Of a stretch of DNA of 32,677 nucleotides, positions 6,369 through 15,895 are shown one piece after another. Below the pieces are notes generated by a model. It made no database searches, had not been told where the DNA came from, and saw only the letters and a list, made by a program, of their open reading frames with translations. Made by a program: the position numbers and the translations under genes. This DNA is from Actinomycetota bacterium. GTDB lineage: Bacteria; Actinomycetota; Actinomycetes; Nanopelagicales; Nanopelagicaceae. How positions within the stretch are numbered: the stretch's first letter is position 1; the number at the start of each line of letters is the position of its first letter. The stretch spans positions 1 through 32,677 of the forward strand of contig JACPZY010000120.1 of NCBI GenBank assembly GCA_016195215.1. Reading direction: 5' to 3'.

Positions 6369-7571
6369 TCAACTCTTTGTGAAGCGTGCCGCCTCCTCAG
6401 ATCCGCCTGTCGCATCTCCCTCCGTGTAAGAGTGGGCGCCAGCACCTGCGAGTTTGCCACCATCAACAATCAGGTATTCATTACGGATTGGCCGTCCGTC
6501 GAAAAAGCACTCCAGTATCTCGCGGGTGCCAGCGGCGTACCGTGTCTGCGCGGAGAGACTGCTGCCCGAAATATGTGGAGTCATCCCATGGTGTGGCATG
6601 GTTCTCCAGGGGTGATCCTCGGGGGCGGGCTGCGGAAACCATACGTCTCCGGCGTAGCCGGCGAGTTGCCCACTCTCAAGTGCCCGTACGATCGCATCGC
6701 GGTCGCAGATCTTCCCGCGCGCCGTATTCACGAGGTAGGCGCCACGCTTCATTTGCGCGATCAGCTCGTCGTTAAATAGGTGTTCCGTCTCCGGATGCAA
6801 TGGTGCGTTAATAGTCACTACATCGCAGACCTTCACCATCGATTGCACATTCGGATGCCATGTGACTCCGAGCTCCTGCTCGACATCAGGGGGAAGTCGG
6901 TGGCGATCCGTGTAGTGAAGACCGACCTCGAACGGCTTCAGTCGCCTCAACACCGCGGTACCTATCCGTCCCGCCGCGACCGTGCCGACCTGCATCCCTT
7001 CGAGGTCATAGGAACGCGAGACACAGTCGGCAATATTCCATCCCCCCTTGAGGACCCACTCGTACGACGGAATGTAATTGCGCACCAATCCCAGAATCAT
7101 CATCACGACATGCTCGGAGACGCTAATGCTGTTGGAATAAGTCACCTCGGCTACTGCGACACCGCGCTCGATTGCGGCCTGAAGATCGACGTGGTCAGAA
7201 CCAATCCCGGCGGTGATCGCTAGCTTGAGCTTCGGTGCTTTGGCAAATCGCTCGGCGGTCAGGTACGCCGGCCAGAACGGCTGGGAGATCACGACGTCCG
7301 CATCAAGCAACTCCCGCTCAAAGACCGAATCTGGACCGTCCTTATCGGAGGTCACGACGAGGGTGTGGCCGCTAGCTTCGAGGAACTTTCGTAGACCAAG
7401 TTCGCCGGAGACGCTTCCCAGCAACTGACCGGGGGTGAAGTCGATCGCCGCCGGCGTCGGTGCCGCCTGCCCATTAAAGTACCCCTCGATTTTGGGGATC
7501 TCATCACGGGCGTAGGTGGTGGGAAACCCGTCAACCGGATCGTCGTAGAGAACACAGAGGATTTTCGCCAT
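6369..7571 (-). CDS. fdh: NAD-dependent formate dehydrogenase
   Basis: MAKILCVLYDDPVDGFPTTYARDEIPKI...DFTPGQLLGSVSGELGLRKFLE...TSDKDGPDSVFERELLDADVVISQPFWPAYLT...GDVWFPQPAPEDHPWRTMP. Very close to Pseudomonas-type NAD-FDH. Preceded by GGAGG. The ORF-track extension to 7727 is probably not translated. Confidence 0.92.
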   Translation of the reverse strand: MAKILCVLYDDPVDGFPTTYARDEIPKIEGYFNGQAAPTPAAIDFTPGQLLGSVSGELGLRKFLEASGHTLVVTSDKDGPDSVFERELLDADVVISQPFWPAYLTAERFAKAPKLKLAITAGIGSDHVDLQAAIERGVAVAEVTYSNSISVSEHVVMMILGLVRNYIPSYEWVLKGGWNIADCVSRSYDLEGMQVGTVAAGRIGTAVLRRLKPFEVGLHYTDRHRLPPDVEQELGVTWHPNVQSMVKVCDVVTINAPLHPETEHLFNDELIAQMKRGAYLVNTARGKICDRDAIVRALESGQLAGYAGDVWFPQPAPEDHPWRTMPHHGMTPHISGSSLSAQTRYAAGTREILECFFDGRPIRNEYLIVDGGKLAGAGAHSYTEGDATGGSEEAARFTKS

Positions 7572-7769
7572 TTTGACCTCCGAAGGTGGCCACTTCTCTA
7601 TGGGTAAGTGCCCAACTTTCGATGCTACACCTCGGTCTTCTCCAATGACAGAGCCAGCCCCAACGAGAAAGCAAGTCGGCCACCCAAGATCCGCGCACAG
7701 AATCAATTCGACCAAAGATGTAGACACTAGAGATGAAGAGATTTTGAGAGATTGAAGGTACTAGTTAGT

Positions 7770-7785
7770 GTGCGCTCGAAGGGAT
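7770..7785 (-). repeat. tRNA-3'-end-like site A
   Basis: gtgcgctcgaagggat, 15/16 to consensus GTGCGCCCGAAGGGAT. Confidence 0.4.
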
Positions 7786-7863
7786 GGAACTGGGCACTGG
7801 GAGTCGATGTTTGAGATCGCATAAACGTACTTTCAGAGCTTTAGATTGTGGGAGAAATCCTTT

Positions 7864-7884
7864 ACACTCCCCTGTGGGGTGTGT
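7864..7884. promoter_or_regulatory. Inverted repeat upstream of the abiE operon, candidate operator
   Basis: acactcccc tgt ggggtgtgt, one mismatch in 9 bp; 13 bp upstream of the likely ATG at 7897. Confidence 0.5.
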
Positions 7885-7896
7885 AGGATTACTCCC

Positions 7897-8511
7897 ATGA
7901 TGAAGGGGCGAAAAGCAATCAAAGAAGGCGAAAACGAGTTACTAACCGATTTGCCGTACCTATTTACCACTGCCGAGGCTCTTGCGAAGGGAATTTCGAG
8001 TTCTACATTTCATCGACTCGCCCAACGTGGTGACTTTCATCCAATAGCTCGCGGTCTTTATATGCAGGATGCAGAAGGCACAGCTGACCTGGATTTGGCC
8101 GAGATCGCCTCAAAGGCACCTGGTGCCACGATATGTTTAACATCAGCTCTTGCAGAACATGACCTGTCAGATGCAATTCCTAAGAAATTGCATATCGCAA
8201 TTCCTCGTGGAAAATGGGCACCAAGGACTACGGCAGCGATAACCTGGCATAGATTCGATCCAGAAACTTTTCACATTGGTAGACGAGAGCGACCCATCTC
8301 CGGCACAAATTTAACAATTGGAATATATACGCCAGAACGAACGCTCGCTGATCTTGCTCGTCATCCGAATTTGGATCAAGCTGAATTAATTGAAGGGATC
8401 CGTCGCTGGTTGCGGAAACCAGGAAACTATCCTGCCAATCTTTTGAAAGTCGCTCGCAAACTTCCCGGAGCGCGTTATCGAATCCAAACTATTTTGGAAA
8501 TACTCTCGTGA
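7897..8511 (+). CDS. abiEi: AbiEi-type antitoxin (type IV TA)
   Basis: LPYLFTTAEALAKGISSSTFHRLAQRGDFHPIARGLYM...; wHTH N-domain typical of AbiEi. The next gene is an AbiEii nucleotidyltransferase with overlapping start and stop. Confidence 0.8.
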   Translation: MMKGRKAIKEGENELLTDLPYLFTTAEALAKGISSSTFHRLAQRGDFHPIARGLYMQDAEGTADLDLAEIASKAPGATICLTSALAEHDLSDAIPKKLHIAIPRGKWAPRTTAAITWHRFDPETFHIGRRERPISGTNLTIGIYTPERTLADLARHPNLDQAELIEGIRRWLRKPGNYPANLLKVARKLPGARYRIQTILEILS

Positions 8512-9386
8512 CAACCGAAGATGAAATTTATCGAGAGTTGCAACGACAAGCAAGACAGGTGGGCCGCAGCAGCATAGAACTTATGACACTGTATGTATTG
8601 GAGGGTTTTCTCGCTCGTGTTGCCAAGAGCCAATTCAGTCGACATTTTGTTCTCAAAGGTGGAGTCTTACTCGCTGCTTGGGATGCCAGACGGCCAACCC
8701 GCGATATTGATTTTGCTGCTCTTGATATAAGCAATAATATTAAAAATTTATTAAACATATGCTGTGATATTGCCTCAATTTCTCAGGTTGATGGCATCGC
8801 TTTTAATACTGCTTCAGCCTCGGCTATCACTATCCGTGATGACGACGAGTACTCAGGTGTCCGAGTGTCGATGTCGGCGAGAATAGCAACTGCGCAAATC
8901 ACATTCCATATTGACATAAATGTGGGTGACCCAATCGTGCCTGGTGCGGTCCAAGTGGATTATCCGCGAATATTGAATAGCTCGATCCGAATTCAATTAT
9001 TGGGGTACCCAATTTCTATGGTGCTGACTGAAAAAATCGTGACGGCTGCCCAACGTGGCACCGCCAGTACTCGTTGGCGTGACTTTGGAGATATCTACAA
9101 TCTAAGTCGAATACATTCCCTTTCGTTAAAAGATTTAAGGATGTCAATTAATGCCGTATCAAACCACCGCATGGTGGAAGCAGTCGCGCTCAGAGAAGTG
9201 CTTTTGGATTACCCACAAATTGGTCAAACTAAATATGAAAACTGGAGAATAAAACAAGATCGACTTGAATTACCGGAAGATTTCGGAGAGCTTTTGGATA
9301 CCACCTACATATTTACCGACCCGATTCTCGACGATCGCGCCCTCGAGACTTCCATATGGGATCCGCTTAGGTCTGTCCGGTATTAA
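8508..9386 (+). CDS. abiEii: AbiEii-type nucleotidyltransferase toxin
   Basis: FVLKGGVLLAAWDARRPTRDIDFAA is the AbiEii NTase motif (KGG...R.T.DiDf). GTGA overlap with the antitoxin. Confidence 0.85.
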   Translation: MTTEDEIYRELQRQARQVGRSSIELMTLYVLEGFLARVAKSQFSRHFVLKGGVLLAAWDARRPTRDIDFAALDISNNIKNLLNICCDIASISQVDGIAFNTASASAITIRDDDEYSGVRVSMSARIATAQITFHIDINVGDPIVPGAVQVDYPRILNSSIRIQLLGYPISMVLTEKIVTAAQRGTASTRWRDFGDIYNLSRIHSLSLKDLRMSINAVSNHRMVEAVALREVLLDYPQIGQTKYENWRIKQDRLELPEDFGELLDTTYIFTDPILDDRALETSIWDPLRSVRY

Positions 9387-9481
9387 TCAAGAGATTCCAC
9401 AAAAGATAACTCAATCGGCGCCGACACTACAGAAACCTACGAGATCGAAAAAATGGATCTCGTGGACGAAATTTCGGTTCC

Positions 9482-9504
9482 GTGCGCCTGAAGGGATTCA
9501 AACC
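9482..9504 (-). repeat. tRNA-3'-end-like site B
   Basis: gtgcgcctgaagggattcaaacc; minus strand ggTTTGAATCCCTTCAGGCGCAC resembles T-loop plus acceptor 3' strand. Confidence 0.55.
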
Positions 9505-9537
9505 GTCAACATTCAATAGAGCAACTGAATTATCGGC

Positions 9538-10620
9538 CTACCGTACGACTAAAATTGGCTTGAGAAGAACATGTGCGGCTGTCTGTTCAGCGGCAAAATC
9601 CACTTTTCTAATTTGGTTCCCTTTCTCTCCCATCAATATTGCCAGAGCACTACTAGCCACTTCCGCAAGGTTCTGATCGAGGCTCGTGAAACCGAACTCC
9701 TTTGAGATTGGTGTGTTGTCAAAACCCGTGACACAAATATTATGTTTTGAAGCTCGTTGGAATTCCAATAAACATCCAAGCGCCACAGTGTCGCTGACGC
9801 AGACGACGGCATCTAAATTTGGAACGGTGTCTAGAAGACGGCGGGCCGACTGCCTTCCGCTCTCAATCGACTGCTCACCAAAGACCGCAAGAGCGCTCAA
9901 GCTCAATTCAGCGCGACGTCCTCCTTTTCCAGCCAACTTCAGGAGAGTTTCCTTCCATCCTAAATATCGATCTTCTCCGACGCTTCGCGCAGATTCTCCG
10001 GGGACATTATTTGTCTCCCAACCTGCGAACCCGATATTTCTGTAGCCCTTCTTCCAGAGCATGGCAGTGGCTTCAGCGATTCCGGCGGCGCCATCAATAT
10101 CCACCCACGGGTGGGTAGTTGAGTAGAGGTTTTCATGCCCCCAAGGTTTTCCAAAACTCAGAAAGGGGACATTATTCCTTTCCAAGAAATCCAGTCGGGG
10201 GTCATCGACATGTGTCGAAGTAAGGATAATTCCATCCGTATCTCGTGACTTGATGATTCTTCCCAACTTATCTATTTCTTGTTTCTCAGTTCCCGCGGTA
10301 TAGGCGATCACCTTTATGTGACGATTCTCTGCAGCCTCAATTAATTCGTAGACGAAATCGTTCTGAATGAATCCCCTAAAGAGTCCTGGCGACGAGTTCG
10401 CATCGACGCGAACTGAAATCGATGAAGACTTCTTTGATCGCAATCGGCGTGCGGAGAGATTGGGGGTGTAATCCAGGGATTTAACAGCTTGAAGGACTTG
10501 ATCGCGAGTTCGGGGGCGCACTCGTTCTGGAAAGTTAAGTACGTTTGAGACCGTTTGAATTGAAACGCCAGCGACTTCTGCCACGTCAAGGATTGAAGAG
10601 GGTCGGGTTTTCTTACTCAT
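9538..10620 (-). CDS. LacI family transcriptional regulator
   Basis: SSILDVAEVAGVSIQTVSNVLNFPERVRPRTRDQVLQAVKSLDYTPNLSARRLR HTH; periplasmic-binding-like C-domain. Confidence 0.92.
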   Translation of the reverse strand: MSKKTRPSSILDVAEVAGVSIQTVSNVLNFPERVRPRTRDQVLQAVKSLDYTPNLSARRLRSKKSSSISVRVDANSSPGLFRGFIQNDFVYELIEAAENRHIKVIAYTAGTEKQEIDKLGRIIKSRDTDGIILTSTHVDDPRLDFLERNNVPFLSFGKPWGHENLYSTTHPWVDIDGAAGIAEATAMLWKKGYRNIGFAGWETNNVPGESARSVGEDRYLGWKETLLKLAGKGGRRAELSLSALAVFGEQSIESGRQSARRLLDTVPNLDAVVCVSDTVALGCLLEFQRASKHNICVTGFDNTPISKEFGFTSLDQNLAEVASSALAILMGEKGNQIRKVDFAAEQTAAHVLLKPILVVR

Positions 10621-10667
10621 CTAACTCAACCTCCAATCTCCCCACCGCATTCACCGTAAAAGTTTCC

Positions 10668-12116
10668 TTACGGAGATGAAATACGATCTATGTTGTCGGT
10701 AATCCAAGCATATGCGCCAACTGTCCATCCTTGAATCATCTGCGGCGGCTGGCACACTCTGTTGATCTGACCCTTCTCGGAGAGCACATCTGTCACGCGC
10801 GTGGTGATTAATCCATTTTCGATGGAGTCTCCTCTAAAGAACTCGGGGTAACCACCAATTGACTCAATCGCCTTCTTGGTCCTTGAAAGCAGAAGGAGCG
10901 ACTCCTTCCGGAACCCATGTTTTATTAAGCCGCGCGCGGTAAAGACAGCATCCATTGGCCATGCCGACCCAGTGTGGTAGCCGCCTGGTCGATAAGACGG
11001 ATGGTTCGATGAAAGTGTTCGAAGTCCGCTCTCTCCCAGAAGCTGTGGGTCCGAGACTGCCGCAGCGATCGCCTCTCGATACTTCAGCATTTCAGGAGCA
11101 CCGAGAATTTTTGAACTGAGCAAACGACCCTGATTACTCGCTTGCGAGTCGAGCGCTTTTTGAAGGTCACCATCGACTCGTTCAGTGCCCAAGGCAAATC
11201 TGTCCCCGAGCCAGAGAAGTTCAATAAGTCTTTCTTGCAGTCGATCGGCTCGCGCCAGAAGAGCAGATTCAGATTCCGGCCACGTGCTGGAGGGTCTCAG
11301 CCTTTGAATTGCAACGGCGCTTAGTAAGGCATCGTACGTTTCCCCAACCGTCTCGATTGATGCCGTTGAATTCCCTCTCGCGAGAGTTCCATCGCGGTGC
11401 ATATAAGAATCCTCGGAATCCTTCCACACCTGATTTTGAATTCCTTTGGGGTTGCTCCGATGCGATTCAATGAAACCGGAGGGCGTCTGCATTCGGAAAA
11501 TGATCCAATTCGTAGCAGCAATCACTCGTTGCCAGAGGGGAATGCCCTCCACCTCAACATCCAACTCCGAGGGGTTTTCCTTTGCAATATTGGCCACTGC
11601 ACCCACCCAGAGCAGAGTGGAATCAACCGCGCCATAGTAAGGAAAATGCCAGTCTCCACTCTTCATCAGTTCTATGGCGCGTTCATCACTGAGTTCGCGA
11701 ACCTCGTGAGGAATTCGTCCTGGCTCTTCTTCGCTAGAAGTATCAGACTTAATTCCCTGAACTGAACCAAGTGCCTTTACCACGTTACTTTCAAGTGACG
11801 GCAAACGCGTTCTCAGCAAATTGGAAATTAAAAGGGAGTCCCGTCCAAAAAGGCAGTGAAATAGATTCTGCTCAGGGATGCGCGCATGATGAGCAAAGGA
11901 GACAGCAGCAAATGGAATTTCGAAACCATTCTGTTTGCCAAGGATCATCTGGATGGCGAGATCAATCGGCGGTCTCGTCTCTAATTTGAAAATTGGATCC
12001 GATGGCTCCAGGACGACTAGATCCGAAATAATACGCTCTCCGAGCTTAATATCTGACTCAGGCAAGGTTAACTCACATTTCCAATGCGTTTGCGGACTCT
12101 TGAAGTGCTTCTTCAA
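10668..12116 (-). CDS. Amylo-alpha-1,6-glucosidase-like / (alpha/alpha)6 glycoside hydrolase
   Basis: LFGRDSLLISNLL, GAVDSTLLWVGAV, RPGGYHTGSAWPMDAVFTARGL. Confidence 0.7.
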   Translation of the reverse strand: MKKHFKSPQTHWKCELTLPESDIKLGERIISDLVVLEPSDPIFKLETRPPIDLAIQMILGKQNGFEIPFAAVSFAHHARIPEQNLFHCLFGRDSLLISNLLRTRLPSLESNVVKALGSVQGIKSDTSSEEEPGRIPHEVRELSDERAIELMKSGDWHFPYYGAVDSTLLWVGAVANIAKENPSELDVEVEGIPLWQRVIAATNWIIFRMQTPSGFIESHRSNPKGIQNQVWKDSEDSYMHRDGTLARGNSTASIETVGETYDALLSAVAIQRLRPSSTWPESESALLARADRLQERLIELLWLGDRFALGTERVDGDLQKALDSQASNQGRLLSSKILGAPEMLKYREAIAAAVSDPQLLGESGLRTLSSNHPSYRPGGYHTGSAWPMDAVFTARGLIKHGFRKESLLLLSRTKKAIESIGGYPEFFRGDSIENGLITTRVTDVLSEKGQINRVCQPPQMIQGWTVGAYAWITDNIDRISSP

Positions 12117-12687
12117 TTTTGGGCAGAATCAAGCACTGAGAAAGTGTCAGCGCAAGAAATATGTATACGAAGAAAAAAGGCCAGCCAAATAAGAGGATGG
12201 AGAGCGCTAGAGCCAGCGTTCCCTTATTTTTCCTCACCAAGTTTAAGCTTGTTGCAAAAAGAATAATCTCTTCACCACGGAAACCTTGGAAGGCCCTTCC
12301 TGGAATTAAAACCACAGAGACGAATAACCAGAGAATTAGACTCGACAGTACAATCGAAGAGTAGAAATACTTGGCGAAGACCGCCGAAGATTCTTGCTGC
12401 CTGGCATTTTGTAGGGCGAGACCCAGGATGATGCTAGTTGGAAGGAGGACTTTCCGAACAAAGGGATCGCTAAGTGAAAGATGAAAAGAGCTTCTTCTCA
12501 TCGGTCTCTCATGTTTAGCAACAATTGCTCCAGAGAGAAGAACGGCCAAATCTGCAACGAAGAGCGCTGTAATCCTTATTAGTAGCGATGATGTTTCAAT
12601 AATGAACCAGAGAGAGATAGCCCAGAGCATGGCGGAGGGGATCGCTTTGATGTTGAGGTCCCAGACCATCTCAAGAGCGCGTCTCAT
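12073..12687 (-). CDS. Membrane protein, DUF624/YesL-like
   Basis: Several hydrophobic segments; sits between ABC permease genes and the glycosidase, a common DUF624 context. Overlaps the downstream gene. Confidence 0.5.
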   Translation of the reverse strand: MRRALEMVWDLNIKAIPSAMLWAISLWFIIETSSLLIRITALFVADLAVLLSGAIVAKHERPMRRSSFHLSLSDPFVRKVLLPTSIILGLALQNARQQESSAVFAKYFYSSIVLSSLILWLFVSVVLIPGRAFQGFRGEEIILFATSLNLVRKNKGTLALALSILLFGWPFFFVYIFLALTLSQCLILPKIEEALQESANALEM

Positions 12688-12694
12688 ATGCCCA

Positions 12695-13525
12695 CTACCC
12701 TTTAACCGAGGAAGAGAGTTGCATATTGATTATGTAACGTTGCCCGAAGGCATAAATTGCAAGAATCGGCAGGGTGGATAGGACTACTAGAGCCATAATC
12801 GGAGGCCAGTCCGTTGAAAATTGCCCCTTAAATTGCAAAATCCCAAATGGAAGCGTCCAGTGATTGGGGCTCTGTAGAACAATGGAGGGCCAGAATAAAT
12901 CATTCCATGTCCCCTGGAAGGTCAAGATCGCAACTGTCGCCAGGACGGGCATGGCATTTGGCAGCATCACTCGGGTGAAGGTCTGGAAGGGGCCGGCCCC
13001 GTCTATTTTTGCAGCATCCTCAAGATCTCGTGGGATCGAAAGGAAGAACTGACGTATGAGAAAGATATCCGCTGCGCCAATTGCCTTAACCAAGAAGATG
13101 GCTAAGTAGTTGGAGGGTTGATTACTTATTAGACCCATTTTGACCAGGAGTTGATAAATCGGAACAAGGCGCAATTGGTCAGGAATCATCATTGTTCCAA
13201 GGACTATATAAAAGAGAATGTCGCGCCCGGGAAATCGCAAGCGGGCAAAGGCGTAACCGGCAAGTGAAGCAAAAATGAGGTGCAAGATCACCACTACTGT
13301 TGCGATGAAGAGAGAGTTTGCAAAAAGCGAGGGGAAAGAGGGTTGAATCTTCGTAAAGACCGTGCCGTATGCCCTTACGGTGGCGCTCTGAGGGAGAATA
13401 TTTGTTTGAAAAACTTCCTCTTGCGGTTTGAGTGAAGTGCTGAGTGACCATAAGAATGGAATAAAAGTGAAAGCCGAATAAGCGATCAATATAAAGTAGA
13501 AGAATTTTCTTTTAATATAAGCCAT
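12695..13525 (-). CDS. Carbohydrate ABC transporter permease (MalG-like)
   Basis: EDAAKIDGAGPFQTFTRVMLPNAMPVLATVAILTF EAA loop. Confidence 0.9.
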   Translation of the reverse strand: MAYIKRKFFYFILIAYSAFTFIPFLWSLSTSLKPQEEVFQTNILPQSATVRAYGTVFTKIQPSFPSLFANSLFIATVVVILHLIFASLAGYAFARLRFPGRDILFYIVLGTMMIPDQLRLVPIYQLLVKMGLISNQPSNYLAIFLVKAIGAADIFLIRQFFLSIPRDLEDAAKIDGAGPFQTFTRVMLPNAMPVLATVAILTFQGTWNDLFWPSIVLQSPNHWTLPFGILQFKGQFSTDWPPIMALVVLSTLPILAIYAFGQRYIINMQLSSSVKG

Positions 13526-13527
13526 AT

Positions 13528-14484
13528 CTAGTTCTCACCTCTCCAGGCACCAGAACCAAAGAGGTATCTCTGTAAGAGAGTTAAGCTAAAAATTATTACA
13601 AAAAGAATTACTCCGATCGCGCTTGCAAATCCAAATTCAAATTGCCTAAAAGAGGCGTTATAGATGTATAGAACCATCGTCATAAGTGAATAATCGGGAC
13701 TTCCGTCAGCTCCGCCTGCCAGAATCGCTTGATCGTAGAGTTGGAGTGCGCCGATCATTCCTGAAGTCACTACAAAGAAATGAGCTGGCTTTAAAAGAGG
13801 CATGGTTATGTACCAAAAAACCTGTCTTCGAGTGGCTCCATCCATGATTCCAGCTTCTGTGAGGGAGCCATCGATACTCTGCAGATTCGCAAGGTAGAAA
13901 AGCATCATCGTTCCGCTGGTAGTCCACATATTAAGGCCGATAATGGAGAAGAGAGCTGTGCGTGAATCCGAGAGCCACGCCCCCTGATTGAAGAGATTCG
14001 GGACGTTTACACCAAAGAAGGAGAGCGCTCGATTGAAGAGCCCCTCAGGAGCAAGTAGGAATATGAATAGGGTGGTTATCGCAGCACTACTCGCTATTGA
14101 AGGAAAGTAGAATGCAGAGCGGAAGAACTTCGCTCCCTTAATTTTACCGTTCACTAATAAAGCCAGAAGAAGTCCAAGAGCGGTTTGGAGCGGGACAACT
14201 AAGGCGGCATAAGTAACAGAGTTTCGTATCGATTTTAAAAAGATCGGATCGTGTATCGCCTGTTTGTAATTCTTGATTCCAAGATACCCACGAGGGCCTA
14301 AAATTCCCCACCTGAAAGTGGAAATATAGATCGCATAGAAGAAGATTCCGACGCTAAGTACGAGGAAGAGTGCCATGGGAATCGAAACAAAAGACCACCC
14401 AACTAAAGCCTCACTTCGGTTCCGCTTACGCCTTAGTGCAGAGGGCGAGGATTGGCGAAGAAGCTCACTTGTACTCTTACTCAA
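13528..14484 (-). CDS. Carbohydrate ABC transporter permease (MalF-like)
   Basis: TEAGIMDGATRRQVFWYITMPLLKPAHFFV EAA loop. A TTG start at 14484 with GGGAGG upstream fits better than the GTG at 14538, which lies in a hairpin. Confidence 0.88.
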   Translation of the reverse strand: MSKSTSELLRQSSPSALRRKRNRSEALVGWSFVSIPMALFLVLSVGIFFYAIYISTFRWGILGPRGYLGIKNYKQAIHDPIFLKSIRNSVTYAALVVPLQTALGLLLALLVNGKIKGAKFFRSAFYFPSIASSAAITTLFIFLLAPEGLFNRALSFFGVNVPNLFNQGAWLSDSRTALFSIIGLNMWTTSGTMMLFYLANLQSIDGSLTEAGIMDGATRRQVFWYITMPLLKPAHFFVVTSGMIGALQLYDQAILAGGADGSPDYSLMTMVLYIYNASFRQFEFGFASAIGVILFVIIFSLTLLQRYLFGSGAWRGEN

Positions 14485-14520
14485 TCTTGCCTCCCACCTA
14501 CGAATTGAAGAGTTGAAATT

Positions 14521-14558
14521 GGGTTGCACGGCCACCACAAGGATCGACCGTGCAACCC
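14521..14558 (-). promoter_or_regulatory. Intercistronic stem-loop between substrate-binding protein and permease genes
   Basis: GGGTTGCACGG (14521-14531) / CCGTGCAACCC (14548-14558), 11-bp perfect inverted repeat. Confidence 0.65.
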
Positions 14559-14629
14559 AATATATTCATAACTGAGCACTGCTCTCTAGTACCTTCGTTC
14601 CGAGAACGCAGATAGCCTCAGTTTTATAA

Positions 14630-15859
14630 CTAAGGCTTCGGCCATGCAGCTTGAGCTGCTGAAAGAATCGTGGCAGCCGCTGTGGCCGGAACGAAATTCT
14701 TATTTTGAATTTGCGCCTTAGCTTTGTTATTAAATGCATCAATTACCTTCGACCACCCGACGATTGCTGGAGGGCTAAACGTATAGGGATCTTTAGCGAC
14801 TTGAGCATTGACGTCATATCCCAAAGGAGTGGGCACGTCTGAACGCGAGGGAATTGCAACGCCCTGCGAGGTCCAAATCGTCATTCCGCGACTACCGGTC
14901 ATGTACTGAATAAAGGTCCATGCATCAGCTTTATTAGCAGAATCTTTTCCGATGGAATACGCAGCAGTGAAGGCCAATGATCCGGCATGCACTGCGGAGG
15001 GAAGAGGAGCCTTTATCATCGCTTTAAATACGGATGGGAAAGAGTCCTTTAGGAAAGGATCGATCCAAGCCCCTTCCATTGTGTAAGCGCACTTTGCCTT
15101 ACCAAATGCTTCCCCTGCCCAACCGGCGGATAATTGCGCTGGAGTGCGGAAAGCACCTGACTTGTAATTATTCATAATCCAGTTCATGGCTGTTTTTGTC
15201 TGAGTGGATTGCAGGAGAGATTTCGTCCAAGAGGCATTGCTAATTCCGCCTCCAAATGAGACGAAGAATGCACCGAGACGATTGAGATCGGCATCGACAC
15301 ACAATGGCGTGATCTTCTTTGCGAGAAGTAATTTCGCCTGGGCATCAAACTCCTTGATCGTCTTTGGCAGAGCCTTGATCTTTGCCTTGGCCATTAGAGT
15401 CTTATTGCCCTCGAGAACCAATGGGTTTGCGTCCTTTGGTAGACCATAGATCGCGCTTCCAGATTGAAAGGGTTTCAAATAGCTCTTATTAAATGAACTC
15501 AAATTAAAATTAGACGAGGCTATAGATGACGAGAGGTCATAGAGCACGCCTTGATTAATCCAATCTTGAGCAACACCCCAGTCAAGGTAAAAAACATCTG
15601 GTGGAGTCTTGGCGGCAAATTTCGCTGCCATTTGGGCGCTGTGATCCGAATCAACAATCAGGTCCACTTTAATTAAGGGGTAGCGAATCTGGAAAGTTGC
15701 AATGGCATCGGCAAGTGCGGCTGTTTCGGCGGGAGAAGAGCCCCATGTGGCAAGGGTGATCGTGTTTACCGTCTCTGCTGCTTGTGCAATTGGTGCAAGG
15801 GGCGAAAGCAGCATCGCTGCCGCCAGACCGACCCCGAGTGTCAATCTTTTTCTGAACAT
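14630..15859 (-). CDS. Extracellular sugar-binding protein of ABC transporter
   Basis: Signal peptide; TITLATWGSSPAETAALADAIATFQIRYPLIKVDLI..., family 1 SBP features. Confidence 0.92.
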   Translation of the reverse strand: MFRKRLTLGVGLAAAMLLSPLAPIAQAAETVNTITLATWGSSPAETAALADAIATFQIRYPLIKVDLIVDSDHSAQMAAKFAAKTPPDVFYLDWGVAQDWINQGVLYDLSSSIASSNFNLSSFNKSYLKPFQSGSAIYGLPKDANPLVLEGNKTLMAKAKIKALPKTIKEFDAQAKLLLAKKITPLCVDADLNRLGAFFVSFGGGISNASWTKSLLQSTQTKTAMNWIMNNYKSGAFRTPAQLSAGWAGEAFGKAKCAYTMEGAWIDPFLKDSFPSVFKAMIKAPLPSAVHAGSLAFTAAYSIGKDSANKADAWTFIQYMTGSRGMTIWTSQGVAIPSRSDVPTPLGYDVNAQVAKDPYTFSPPAIVGWSKVIDAFNNKAKAQIQNKNFVPATAAATILSAAQAAWPKP

Positions 15860-15880
15860 GGTCCTCCTAGAGATTTACCG

Positions 15881-15895
15881 GTTCAAAATTTGAAC
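15881..15895. promoter_or_regulatory. Perfect palindrome GTTCAAAATTTGAAC, candidate operator
   Basis: 7-bp arms with one central base, 22 bp upstream of the SBP start codon. Confidence 0.4.

Noticed and set aside
6348-7223. Plus-strand ORFs opposite the formate dehydrogenase
   Set aside because: Antisense to a confidently identified gene.
12864-13451. Overlapping ORFs within the MalG-like permease
   Set aside because: Shadow frames of a clear ABC permease.
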